A stretch of 64,000 bases of DNA from contig NC_052510.1 of NCBI RefSeq assembly GCF_014356525.2, forward strand, positions 21,295,636 to 21,359,635, given 5' to 3'. The notes below the pieces were generated by a model that did no database searches, was not told where the DNA came from, and saw nothing but the letters and a program-made list of their open reading frames with translations. How positions within the stretch are numbered: position 1 is the first letter of the stretch; each line of letters opens with the position of its first letter. Below, one piece after another: positions 1 to 11,670 of this stretch. The translations under genes were made by a program, and so were the position numbers. The stretch is from Nilaparvata lugens. Its lineage: Eukaryota > Arthropoda > Insecta > Hemiptera > Delphacidae.

Positions 1-2372
1 TCCCTTGATGTTCACAGCAAAACTAAGGGAGGGAAGCTAGAACTCTCCACAATTTGGAGCAACATTGCTATTTTAAAATGTGCTTTGAATCACAAAGGGA
101 ATTTCGATATGGTTCACTGTTCATTTCAATATAAGAGTTTTAAAATCATGGAAACACCGACACAATATCGTTGTATAAGCTGTAAGGAATGAGTATGGAA
201 TTTCCACAGTTTCAGATGTTTCACTTCATTTTAATTAAGTTGTATTACCGAGAGCATTCAGTTAAAATGAATAATAATTATGTAATAGAGAGAAAACATG
301 AGGAAGAGTGTTGACAAAAGAGGAACCCTCAGTATTGATAGATCATACTATGTAAAATTATGAATCAACATTCAATTATAATTAAAATAATAAAAAAGAG
401 ACTTCAATAATTCTAGAGGAACAAGAAAACTTCACACTCTATTATAATTGTAGAACTTGATATAATAATAGTGATGTATCAGGAGTTGTCCATTAAAGTA
501 AAAGATCATTTCTAGAGTATATATGCAATCTCCCTTTTATTTGGATTAGTAGCCTATATTCAAATTGAAAAGTTTGTTTTGAAATTGAAATACATAGAAT
601 TGACGAAATTTCTCCCATGTTAACATTTCAAGTGAACTCTCAGTGATTATTATTCAGTAATCAATAAGAATTATCAATACTGGCTTGGATTCTGAAGCTG
701 ATTAATGCCGTTGAAGACTGATATAATGTAGAAAACAATAATTGAACTTGTGAGAGGTAGAATATTGTCTACATTTCAATTCGGAGTAAGAGCTATTGAT
801 TTGAGAGTATTCTCTATTCATATGGTATTGTCTGAATAAAATGAAAATATTCGAGCTCAGGAGAGTTTTCCGAAACTACGAGAATTCAACCTCCACAAAA
901 AAAAGAAGAAATCTTTGAGAAATTGCATTTCATCTGTATTACATGTAGACTATAGACCAAAAAATATGAGGTTGGGAATATTTTCAAACTTGTGTTACAT
1001 GATAGAAATTAACATACGTGAACTTTATCTGTAATAGGAGTAATTCTCATTTAAAAAATACGGAATGGAAAGACTTAAATCTCATTTAAATTGCGCTGGA
1101 CTTTTGCTCTCTTTTCAAGTCATAATGAGAGTTCTCAATGATTGACCAGCTATTGAAGAGTATTGAAAACCTATTGAAGATTGAAAAAATTTAATCTATT
1201 GGCGATTGAAAACCTATTGACATTACTTATTCATCCCAAGTTAGTTTCCTATTGACGAATCTATAAATATAGATTATTACTCTTAATGTTTCAGATGTAA
1301 ATTATTCTTCAAAATCTTTATATTGTTCATGGAAATCAATGTATTACTTATTCATCATTGTACAATGATTGTGTCAAGTCGCTTATTTATTGAGTTCAAT
1401 TTTGCTTCAAAATCTATCAAGAACAATTAACGTAACATCAAGCTGAAGAGAATCCAATGATACAAAGAATTCTACTGGGTTTCTTGCAATTTGCTGTAGA
1501 TGTATCATGATATTATCATTAAAGAAAGACCATCTCAGGAAATTATCGTTTTTCACGGTTTACTTTTCATAAATACATGTATTTTTCTCTATCATTTCTC
1601 CATTATTATATTTGTCTCACAGTCCCATTTTAGAGGGTTCCAATCAACAGATTTTTATCGGAAAGTTGTGTGAAGATGTTATTTCAGAAAATTATCGTTT
1701 TTCAGCATAGCAGTTATTCAAAGAATGTTGAACTCTCGGAGATACAATAAATTTATTAGAAAGCTCTAGAAAATCCCATCCTTCAGCGTGACTGTTTCAT
1801 AAAATTTGTTACCAATAACTCTTTTCAATTAAAAAATCGCTCGAAGCATTAAAACATGAGAAAATCTGTTAATTCATTCATTGATCCAAGCAGACAAATG
1901 TAACTAGAAGAGCTCAATGTATTCAATTGTTCATATTATTCAAATGAGAAATAAAATTTTGCTATCCCTTGAGAATATCTTCTATTCAGGGAAATCAAAG
2001 GAGATATTACTCAGGCTCATTACTATAACTTGTTCATTCACATACTAAACCTATACTCAATTCTCTCCACCAATTCTCGAAAACTCTCATATCACTGATA
2101 ATCCATTACATTCCTTATTGAACTATTTGATCTATTTACAATCATTATAAATACAATGGAAATATTGTCTGCTGAATAACTTCCTCAGAAGTTTCTAAAT
2201 GATACATGAATTTTACAATTACTGGAAAATTAAAAGTAAGTAGAAAATTCTCCACTTTGAAAAACGTATTTGTTCCTGAAAAAACGTTTTTCATAACAGG
2301 TGATAAACATGTTTATCGGAATGAGCTCGATTTGATGTTTCATTGTAGATAATTTATGAGTGGAGGTTTGTA
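1..2372. other. AT-rich DNA without a recognised gene
   Basis: No long reading frame and no element termini recognised. Minor local similarities only, such as two copies of a phrase with GATTGAAAACCTATTGA near 1150-1220 and two copies of AAATTATCGTTTTTCA near 1536 and 1687. It lies downstream of the minus-strand gene. Confidence 0.5.
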
Positions 2373-3049
2373 TCTATATATATAAAAGCGAAATGGCACT
2401 CACTCACTGACTGACTCACTCACTCACTCACTCACTCACTCACTCACTCGCATAACTAAAAATCTACCGGACCAAAAACGTTCAAATTTGGTAGGTATGT
2501 TCAGTTGACCCTTTAGAGGCGCACTAAGAAATCTTTTGGCAATATTTTAACTCTAAGGGTTGTTTTTAAGGGTTTAAAGTTCGTCTTTTAGCATGTGTAT
2601 TCTTCTTCTCCCAATCTCTTAATTATAATTGAAATTTCCATATCATATGTTACTATAGAACTATAATCTAGATAGAGTACCTCTTCGAAACAGTTGTTAA
2701 CTGGCAACTAAATTAATAATTTTGTCAGGTTGGCATTAAGTTGAGTTGACTTTGTTAGGTTGGCACCAAGTTGAAGATTTAAATGCATTTATCGAGGAAA
2801 AATTGATTGGGCACTGCTACTTCAATCCTGGGAATATTATATTACTAGCCGTCAGGCTCGCTTCGCTCGCCGTATCCGTTTAGCCAGACGTTTAGTCTGG
2901 ACCCCCGACTGGATTGTCCTAACATGATAAAAATGCAGGCGAGCGAAGCGAGCCTGCTAATCTCATTCTTGGACAATCCAGTCGGGGGTCCAGGGGGCGG
3001 AGCCCCCTGGCTAGACGGATATGGCAAGCGAAGCGAGCCTGATGGCTAG
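2373..3049 (+). mobile_element. Non-autonomous Helitron-like element
   Basis: The element starts with TC (2373-2374, in TCTATATATATAAAAGCG) and ends with CTAG (3046-3049). It sits between A (2372) and T (3050), as Helitrons do, with no target duplication. A GC-rich stem lies just before the 3' end. A (CACT)n tract (2398-2449) follows the 5' end. It encodes no Rep/helicase, so it would depend on an autonomous relative. Confidence 0.7.
2852..3043. repeat. Large imperfect palindrome at the Helitron 3' end
   Basis: Two nested inverted pairs. CAGGCTCGCTTCGCTCGCC near 2855 pairs with the complementary copy ending near 3041. TGGACCCCCGACTGGATTG near 2898 pairs with its complement near 2974-2993. 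A third GAGCGAAGCGAGCC copy is at about 2941. The whole 190 bp could fold into a cruciform. GC-rich composition here contrasts with the flanks. Confidence 0.75.
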
Positions 3050-4140
3050 TATTATATAGATTAATTTTTTTTCCATCAGTGGATTTCATAGGAGATCATT
3101 ATTGTTGTCATTTGTTTTGTTGACATTTTCCACCGCTTTCTAAAATAAAATGATAGTTGTGATTCAAGTTATGCCGGTTTAAAAATATAGATGAAAATAT
3201 ATCTCTTCATGATTCAGTTATACGTTTCCATGAATTACACTCAGTATTCTGGTGCCTGCTTTATTATACTTCTACATACCTTACATCAATAATTTATTTA
3301 CATTTGAGATTGTTTGCTGCCTCTGCCTTGATTTTCCATAATATGATTTAAAGAACTAGTTTTTGAAGTAGCCACTGTGATGAATCTTTCAAATAGATCT
3401 CATGAGAAGAGAGAAAATTGTGATTACCTTTTAAAATGAAAAAATTTGCTAAAGGAATAGTTAGCGGCCGAGCGATAAAGCTTACTTATCAGTAACTGTA
3501 TATTAGATAAGAGTACCGTTCTGTACTGAATATTTTCTAGAAAATTATTCAATAAAATTATAATTATTCTGCAAATAAAGCACGAATTATTTATGAATTG
3601 CTCATTGAATTTTGAGGTTACACTTTGTTTACTGCCGATCAGATGTTTAAAGCAGTTCGAACACAGCTGACTGATTCAAAGTATTGTCAAATGTCATGCC
3701 AGTTTCATGCAAGTATAATATCATTTCTAAAAAATTATAAAACTATCAATAAAGGACCAAGAATTTCGAATAAAAAATAAAATGTTATATTATTGTTGAA
3801 ATTATTTATTACCTAAGAAATTATATTATTTGTCAGGTCTTATTGTAACTAACTAGGTCATATCATGAACAGCATATTATTGATAAAAACAGCAGAAATT
3901 AATTATAACAGTCTCAAACATAATAAAAATTGTATAAGAGTATAAATTTATTAATTATTACTTCAACTGAACCACATGGTAATTAAATCTCTTTGGCAAG
4001 CCTAAGCCAATCATAGTGCATAGAAATAGCACCAAAAAGGTGATCGTTTGAAAACAACATATGTTAATCTACTATCAGACAACAAACCTGCCTTATCATA
4101 TACGCTAGCACAAATACATTGTATAAGAGGAACTAGGTCT
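3050..4140. other. AT-rich DNA without a recognised gene
   Basis: No reading frame of note and no clear element termini seen. AT-rich with scattered short repeats. Confidence 0.4.
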
Positions 4141-5900
4141 AGAAGATTGAGCAGTTTTAAGAATTATATAAACTAAGTTATTATTGTAATTAAAGGAATT
4201 ATATTCTACTGCCTGCCACTGACGTCACGTCTACGTCACAATCGTTCTACCAATGGCAAATTTTTATGCAAATTTACTACACCGAGATTCTCAGAAGAAA
4301 GGTCTAGCCAAGAAGCTTAGAGAAAAAGACTTCACTTCCCTTTTGAAATCCTCACCATTCAGACCTCGTTATAGTTACCAAGACTTATTCGTAAAATTTT
4401 CGTTCGATTTTATATGTTTTATTTGTGAGCCAATATTTTAGGCTAATCTATTTGTTATTTGTAAATTTATTTTCATCAATCGATAAATTAAAAGTTTAAA
4501 GTTAAATCATCCCTTAATTAATTTGGTGAAGGAAATATTAAATTAAAAATTCCCCACGTGCTGAAACCGAAGCCTGGATCTGCTGCCGACCAAACGATTT
4601 TTGATCTAAAGAAGAAAACCACGACCGCCAAGGAATTTCACGTGAGTTATAAGTTTAAAGGGGCCCCAATCTACGCTTCGAAAAATATTACAGTGCAGAA
4701 GACATGAATTTTTTCTTCGTTAAATTATTGGCCACGCCGACAAGCGCTTATTAGTTATTAAGAGCCTAGAATTTATTCATATTGAATTTATAAGAACTTG
4801 TAGTTGATTAACTATCCTCCGCTGCCAGAACCACGATCCCCGAGCATTTTAAAATATTTTATAATTCATTTTTCACTATTTTTTCAAAACTGTTAAATTT
4901 TATCAATTGTAAAATTCTGTCGAATCACGCATGGTATCATGCAAGTACAAGAAAACTGCTAATCATTTTTGTTAATGTTAAACCACTTTCAATCTGTAAA
5001 TTATATTCTGAATCTGCACTGTGAGATCATATATTTTATTATAATATATTTCAGTTTTGTTAATTCGTTTTCTGAGTTCGACTATTTCTTAAGCCTGTCA
5101 ATTATTGTGTCTGATACGTTCTATCTCATCAAGAACCGATCGAATACGATCATTGGAATAATTGAATTAAGCTGGATATTGGAACAGGTCTAAGTGGATG
5201 TAGCGAGTGGGGTCAGATCGAGATATTTATTCTTTGTCCTTACCTGCTCATATATCAGCTTTTATCTGTTACCAACCTCGACTTAGGAGCGAATACATCA
5301 ATTGTACAGCAGATGCAGCCAGAGATCCTATAATTTCCTACAATAGAGCTTAAAACCCGACAAGACTCTGTTCTCGAAATATATTCCGAACGATATTTGG
5401 TTCAAATACCGTATTTTAATCCTTCAGAACTTATTAGAGACGCAGTCCCGTAAATTATCTACATCGGGATTTTCGCTCGACCTGTATGATTTTATATGCT
5501 CATTCTTCACAGGTAATAATTTTAAGGTATCCGTCTTCAGTGTTTAGCGATCGCTACACTGCTTATAAAAATTTCATCACTATACAATCTGTCATTAGAA
5601 GAATCAAGGGTGAGCGAGCGTTTAGGCCTCCCGCGATTCCGACAATTGTATTGAATCTTGTAGTGAATCAATCAGTCTGGTGTACACTTAGCGTCCACGT
5701 ACGCAGTTACAAAATTTATAACCTCAACACCGTTGATTTAGTACAAGATTCACTCTACATGTGTGAAGCCGTTAAAAAACGCATTACATGATTTGCCGGC
5801 CCAACGTGAGGCATTTAGATACAGCATTACATGATTATACATGTGTGAGGCGAGTAAAATAAAGCACCACACCACCAAAACGATTTGTCACAAGATATAA
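4141..5900 (+). repeat. Degenerate LTR-retrotransposon-like sequence (tentative)
   Basis: Less AT-rich than its flanks, with a GACGTCACGTCTACGTCACA cluster at about 4222 and structured sequence to about 5870. GGCCCAACGTGAGGC at 5799-5813 resembles a primer-binding site of the GGCGCCCAACGTGGGG type. It is bracketed by two related ACATGTGTGAxGC phrases (about 5758 and 5839). No gag or pol frame and no paired LTR were found, so this is a weak assignment. The open frames at 4253-4441, 4969-5193 and 5486-5791 show no protein-like character. Confidence 0.25.
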
Positions 5901-5963
5901 AAATATAAACAGTTATACAGATATTAAGCTCGCCTTATATAATAGGATTTCTATTATCATTCA

Positions 5964-8216
5964 CTGGCCCGCAAGAAAAGTGACAACTCGAAAAAAATCA
6001 AATTTTGTTTTATTCCACAAATGGGACTGGTTTAGTCATATCTCGTAACAGAAAAAGAGTCACAAATGTTGTTACACTGTAAATCACTAGAATGAGCGAT
6101 GTGTCACTATGCCTCCAGCAAGAATCGCATATGTGATAGCTCATGAAAACTGACACAACTCAATGCAGTGCTGGCCGATACCAGGGATGAGTGCGAAATG
6201 CTTCTGGAATACTGTCACATTACTAGTTGTGACTTTTTTGGAATAGTGTTAGTTTTGATATTCATGCGCTTCTCATCTTGAATTGCAACAATAATAATAA
6301 TCTCAATCATAATTTATTTTACGTTCCATCATCAATAGAGTAGCTCACACTTAAACTTAGATCAATTCTAAAAGTTACGTTATTGATAAGGCTTATACTT
6401 TTTGACAACTAGCTTGTCTTGTTGCCAAAATCGTCCCAGAGTATTGTCATCAGGTGTACCTAAGTTTGCTATGATTTGTTAATAATGTGCACTATTATTA
6501 CAATGTACAATAACAGACAATAGTAATAATCATCTTCACTTCAGGAATTACAGGATTTTACATGGTAAAATAGTACTAATTATGAGTACCTATAATAATA
6601 TAGTGCGTAAAATGTTGTACTATAAATGAAAGTGACTATACAATTGCTGTATGCTGATGTTCCATCTATAGGGATAACTCAATCAATAATGCTTTGTCAA
6701 AATGACTAGAGATAAACTACAGGATTCCAACAATCTGTTTTCAATTTCCATTTTTGGAAAATTCCATAATTTCAAAAATGATGTCACGTGGAAGACTCAT
6801 GTTACAGCTTGTCCTGACTGGGAGCAATGTCCAAACAAGTGATGAGGCGGAATATACAGTGTCAGACAACTTGATTACTGCAGAAAAAAATATTGACAAC
6901 AGTGACTTACCCTATCACACAGAATATAGACCTTATGTTCTGCATGACCCCCAAGAAATACCATTCTGAAACTGCAAAACCCTCAAAAAAGTATGGAAAA
7001 TAAATGTTTGAACAAACAAGCTTGGGTGAAAGAAGTATCAAAACGCCAACCTAACAGCGGTGAGACGTACTATGTCCAATCTTCAAAGTCAAAAAACCGA
7101 TTCCGACAAAACATTGCTTCCAAGTTGTACACAAAAGTGCAGACTCTAGTGCAGTAACAAATTCATGGAGGATGATTGGATGATCGAAAACTACTTTAAA
7201 TTATCGTCACTCAGTGAGTTGGAGAGACAAGCAGTACTTCCAAACAACAGCAATAAGAATCCCAATACTGATCGACTAGTATAAACTATGCATTGCATCT
7301 TCACAAGATTTATTTCGATTTGATACGATTGAAATAAGATCTTCCAATTCCATATTCTAGATACCATTCATATTCTATGATACAATGAAAATTATGATAC
7401 AATAATCCAGTTCAATCATGTTTAGTAGTGACAACTCTGTGTTCTTAAGACTGAGAAGTTTCTACTACTAGTATTTTATTGTAAGGAAATTACTTAAATT
7501 TATTATTACGGTACTTTATTAATTGTTTCCATTGTACCCTTCTTCACCCTAAAACTTATTTTTCTATTGAAATTATTTCTTCTCTTTCTGAATAATAAAG
7601 AAAAATTGTCTGAAATAGAATAAGAAATCCAAGATAATAACCATCAATTACTAAAAGTTATTCATTTCTTTTCATCGACATTCATTTGAATAAACAATTT
7701 TAGTTTGTAATATTGATAAGTAACTTCATGTTCCTAATAATTATAATTAAATTTATAGACTCCTGAGAGAAAACTTCAGGGAACATTTTCACAAATTGGA
7801 AAATATTGTATAATTTTTACAGTTCTTTTTGTTGCACTCCTACGAAACCAATGGATCCCCATCCTTGTAAGGATCTATTACTGGTACATAAAATTTCAAT
7901 TTATGCCGTTTTAACTTGAGATAATCCACATCGCTGCATGTACTATTTTGAGAGGTGTATTGTCTAGACTACAAGAAAAATGTCACAACTCAAAATTTGA
8001 TCATATTTTTTATGATGGGGTGTATAGTTATAAAAATATCTCCCTAAAAATTCTTTGTTGTCATTCTTGAGGAAGTTATGCAGACATTGGTGTATTCGGG
8101 ATCAAATTAGGATCAGAATAAAAAGATTTAAAGGATGTTGAAAAAAAGGAAAACTTTACTCTGGCGCTCCTGGAAAATTTAGTTTTTTGAGTTGTGTCAC
8201 ATTTCTTGCGGGCCAG
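5964..8216 (+). mobile_element. TIR DNA transposon remnant, 2.25 kb
   Basis: Terminal inverted repeats: left begins CTGGCCCGCAAGAAAAGTGA (5964), right is the complement of CTGGCCCGCAAGAAATGTGA ending at 8216. The inverted match continues through an ACAACTC motif. Related GTCACAACTC-type motifs recur inside (about 6225 and 7979), possibly transposase-binding sites. I could not settle the target duplication or superfamily. It carries the broken frames at 6754-7157. Confidence 0.65.
6754..7157 (+). pseudogene. Broken N-terminal part of a transposon-encoded protein
   Basis: Two open pieces inside the 2.25-kb TIR element. 6754-6969 reads ISKMMSRGRLMLQLVLTGSN and ends with an acidic/Ser-rich stretch. 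7002-7157 is in another frame and reads WVKEVSKRQPNSGETYYVQS. The second piece matches, from memory, a motif of the form K-R-x-N-S-G-x-x-Y that recurs in uncharacterised arthropod transposon proteins. The catalytic part is not visible in the remaining kilobase. The frame is disrupted between the two pieces, so it is a relic. The motif link is recollection, not a search. Confidence 0.4.
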
Positions 8217-9340
8217 CAATATGTTCAATTTCATTTATAATAGTTTCTCTTTTATTTCACAAGATTAGTGTTATATTTTGATATTATTTTGACGTGCTTA
8301 TCCAATGTAAAGTTGTTCTGGCAATAAATAATCTTGAATATTGAAAAAAAAGTTGAACTTTCTACCCTGTTGAAAAGCCGACTCTGCTAATAATATTAAT
8401 GAGTTGAAACATTATTTCCCTTTTACAGTCCACCCAAAGCTGTAAGTCTACTCATTTATCATCATCCAACAGCCTGGAACTTATTTAGGCATTTTTTACC
8501 CTTAGAAAATTTTTAAACCCAATGAATAGTATTCTCATATCCACTTTTAAGTCAGCTAATGGGGAGTATTTTGCACTTCAATTCCTATTTACTGTACTGT
8601 ATTATACAGTAGCCTATATATTTTTTATTTATGTGAGCTATCATTCTTTATTCTCAATTTTCCAATTTCTTGCACCCCTCATTTTGTATACCCTGTAATC
8701 TATTCTTTTTATTATCTATCCAATTATTTTTGGCTTCCGTTGATGATGATTTTGTCATTGATGTTATGTCATTCATCTAAAAATGTATGTATATATTTCA
8801 TAACATAGAATATAAAATTACTAACATTGTAAATCGTTAGCAAGGCCATGCATTCTGCATTTGGCACTACAATACTGGCAGTCGTATTTATGCTGGTCTC
8901 TAACGGTAGAACATGTAGATGCATGTTCTATCGTTATAGTGACCAGCCTTATTTGATAAGTATGTCGGGCTTCATAGAGCGCATTGTGGATCACAAGCAG
9001 ACTCAGGGTTCCAGAATGAATGAACAACTTCTGGTGAATGAATATTTATTTAAAAACAAGAACAAAGGTGCGAAATCAATGGAGGTACTGAGATTTGAAT
9101 GTATTGAATTACATCCTATTACTATGAATGTATTAATTAGAAAATTGATGTCAAACTACCTGCATGAATAATTTGTTATAGATAGGTAGCCTACATTATA
9201 ATTTATGCATCAAAACAGAAATCAAGTTACAATCAACAACGAGTTAATGAATGATATGGAATTTTCAGGTAGCTTATCATTCAACTCACATGTATTATTA
9301 TCACTTCCCCTTTTGATAGAACATTAGTTTGACTAAATCC
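8217..9340. other. Intergenic DNA, one uncharacterised open frame
   Basis: AT-rich. An open frame at 8848-9171 (+) starts with a hydrophobic stretch, and the overlapping minus frame at 8821-9027 has spaced Cys/His. Neither looks convincing. A small inverted repeat GAACATGTAGATGCATGTTC lies at about 8908-8927. Confidence 0.35.
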
Positions 9341-9344
9341 TAAT

Positions 9345-9530
9345 AGAAAAACCCAGTGCAAAACACTACTATTCTAATAGAAAACTTCTACACACTACTA
9401 TTGTAATGTAAAACCCCAATAACAAACACTACTATTCTAATGGAAAACCCCAATAACAAACACTAGTATTCTAATAGAAAACCCCCACACACTACTATTC
9501 TAATAGAAAAACTTCACACACTGTAATAAG
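9345..9530. repeat. Minisatellite, about 27-34 bp unit
   Basis: About five imperfect tandem copies built on ACACTACTATTCTAATAGAAA followed by ACCCCAATAACAA or a shorter spacer. Units differ by spacer length and single bases. Noncoding. Confidence 0.75.
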
Positions 9531-9936
9531 AATAAATTGAATTATTGTTATGACTGAATAATACAACAAATGTATGGTAATACTGGTTTTTAATATTATT
9601 AAAGATGTTTATTATGAACGATACAACAAATTTAATGTACCTTTGCATTAAAGTTGAGGAATCACAATTGGGCTCTTACCTGTAAATTTTAGGGTGAGTT
9701 CAAAATGATTTGACTGGACAAGGCATTCCCTATCCTTGGAATTCTTGATAAAATCGAATTGAAATTAAATCTTTAGAACAAAGATTCAATTATATTGATA
9801 TCATAATACTGATCTTATTTACCACTCTCAGATTCAATATTGGAATGTGGACTTCATTTGCCACTTGGTGACTGCATGGACGGTTGAAGGAAACAATAAT
9901 TAGGTAGCTTTTTGTCATAATGTGATTTGTTTCATG

Positions 9937-9942
9937 TTTATT
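9937..9942 (-). terminator. Possible polyadenylation signal of the minus-strand gene
   Basis: AATAAA on the minus strand, 311 nt past the stop of exon 5. It is the first well-placed hexamer I noticed downstream. AT-rich DNA gives such hexamers by chance, so this is only a candidate 3' end. Confidence 0.3.
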
Positions 9943-10252
9943 ATATATATGTGAAGTCAATTTTCATGCAGCGTTCCGATCATACAGGACGTCGAGGGAC
10001 GTACTACTGTATACCAACTGAATTGAATGTGACAATTGAATCTGTCCGTCATATGACCCACTTTACCATCACCCCTCCTCACCACAGACAAATCAGACAT
10101 CATGAATGTCTAGTTGAGTTACCGTACATGACAAAAAAAAATTATCACTTCGAAATAATGCATACATTTTGTTGTATTATTGACTCAATTCAATTCACAT
10201 CTTTAATGGATTATTTGTCAGTATTTTCCTTAAGTTAAAATTGAAATGTAAT

Positions 10253-10331
10253 CTAGTCTTGTGGTTGAGAACATCCACCCAGGCATGATCCACTGAAGAC
10301 TCTACTCAAGAAACCTCTGCCCCTGCCAGCT
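10253..10331 (-). CDS. Coding exon 5 (terminal) of the unrecognised gene
   Basis: Acceptor TTGTTGCAG|A at 10332-10333. The first A completes an Arg codon started in exon 4. Then follow 25 codons beginning AGRGRGFLSRVF and ending in a Cys-containing tail (SGSCLGGCSQPQD), with TAG at 10255-10253. The C-terminus is Arg/Gly-rich with two cysteines four residues apart. The sequence is otherwise unremarkable and I know no family match. The phase fit and a natural stop make it a good terminal exon. A polyadenylation-type hexamer lies 311 nt downstream on the minus strand. Confidence 0.6.
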
Positions 10332-10699
10332 CTGCAACAATAAACAATACATATAAATGGTTATAATATTGATATAATATAAAGAAGTGAGTGTTTTTCA
10401 AATTTTTAAAAGTGTAACAAAGTGTCAGAGCTACAACAAAGTCAATATTGATTGTTCTCATATTGTTACTTTATGCTTTTATAATCAGCATTGCTCTTGG
10501 AGTACAGTAGTGCTGTACATATGTCATTTAGATACGATCAGCATGAAAACGGTAACAGAGTTCCTATCCTCGTAAGGTATAACATTGGCCATAAAATCTC
10601 CGTGCTGTGCTTCAATCTTTATCATTTTAGAGCTGCAAATTACAAAAAGCCAATACGGCTGATTGTCTCGGAAAACCCACCTAAACATCGGTTAGAGAA

Positions 10700-11315
10700 C
10701 ACAGTGGAGTCCCCCCCCCCCAATTTTTTCGACACATTTAAATAAATAATTCGCACAGAAAATTCGGTAGGAGCTTTTTTGTTCAGCTCCCGGAAATAAG
10801 TCTTCACCCATGGTTGAGTTTCCACCAAATTCAAATGGAGACCCGGGAAAGGGAGTTTCCATCGAAAACTTGAATTTTTCCCAAATTAATGCAAAAAATT
10901 CTTAGCCAAAACTATGAGCTCGCTGTGAAAACTGAAAACCAAATCTGTTGCATACTACACTGAAGGCTACAGCAAAACCTCCAGACCTCCAGGCACCACT
11001 GGATCCCCCCAAATATTTGGGACACATTTAAATTTGTTTCCTACAAAAAAATTGTTGCAAGCTTTTTTGTTCAGCTCGCCAAGATTATCGTATAGCAATA
11101 GCTATACCAAATGCAAATGGCGATCCAGGAAAGGGAGTTTTCATAGAGAATTCGAAGTTTTCCCAAAAGTGAAAAATTCTTAGCCAAAACTATGAGTTCG
11201 CTGTGAAAACTGAACACCAAATCTGAATTAAAGATCTGATTTGGATCAAGACGATTGATTGATGTTTGACTGATTGTTGCATAGTACACTGGAGACTACG
11301 GGAAAACCTCTGCCA
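10700..11315. repeat. Diverged direct tandem duplication, about 290-bp units
   Basis: Copy 1 (about 10710-10983) and copy 2 (about 11003-11310) share in the same order GACACATTTAAAT, AGCTTTTTTGTTCAGCTC, AAATGCAAATGG or a close variant, GGGAAAGGGAGTTT, and AATTCTTAGCCAAAACTATG. The copies have many substitutions and short indels, so the duplication is old. A poly-C run (10711-10722) marks the first copy. It lies in the last intron of the gene. Confidence 0.75.
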
Positions 11316-11574
11316 CTATAGCATAGGGGTACCAGCATCAGTCCATCTCCTCCACGCTGTCCTATCCTCTTCCATTCTCCTCATATCTTGCATCGTCCTG
11401 CCTCTCTCCCCACAAAATCACTCCATATAACCCAACTAGTTCATCCTAGGTCCACCCTAGAATGCCATCGTGGTGATATTACATCCTTGATTTTCAATGC
11501 ATTCTAATGCGTTTAGACGAAATAATACGTTCTTGGCAACCTGCCTTCTCTATCATGTCAGTTATCGATTGCAC

Positions 11575-11670
11575 CACTAGATCTAGTTACAATTTCACAC
11601 GATTTTGCAATCATGTAGCGTAATTTCTTCGGTTGAAGAGCCAAGTCTCAACTTATTTTATACAGACTGT
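11575..11670. repeat. Dispersed repeat, inverted copy at 35327-35405
   Basis: The phrase from ACACGATTTTGCAA through GTAATTTCTTCGG to GCCAAGTCTCAACTT also occurs in reverse complement at about 35327-35405, with the same order and several substitutions. Family unknown. No ends were defined. Confidence 0.6.

Noticed and set aside
4253..4441. 62-codon open frame with ATG
   Set aside because: Short, ends in AT-rich hydrophobic sequence, no splice context or domain; likely chance within a repeat.
8848..9171. 107-codon frame beginning with a signal-peptide-like stretch
   Set aside because: The overlapping minus frame is equally open, the hydrophobic start is weak, and no family or neighbouring exon supports it.
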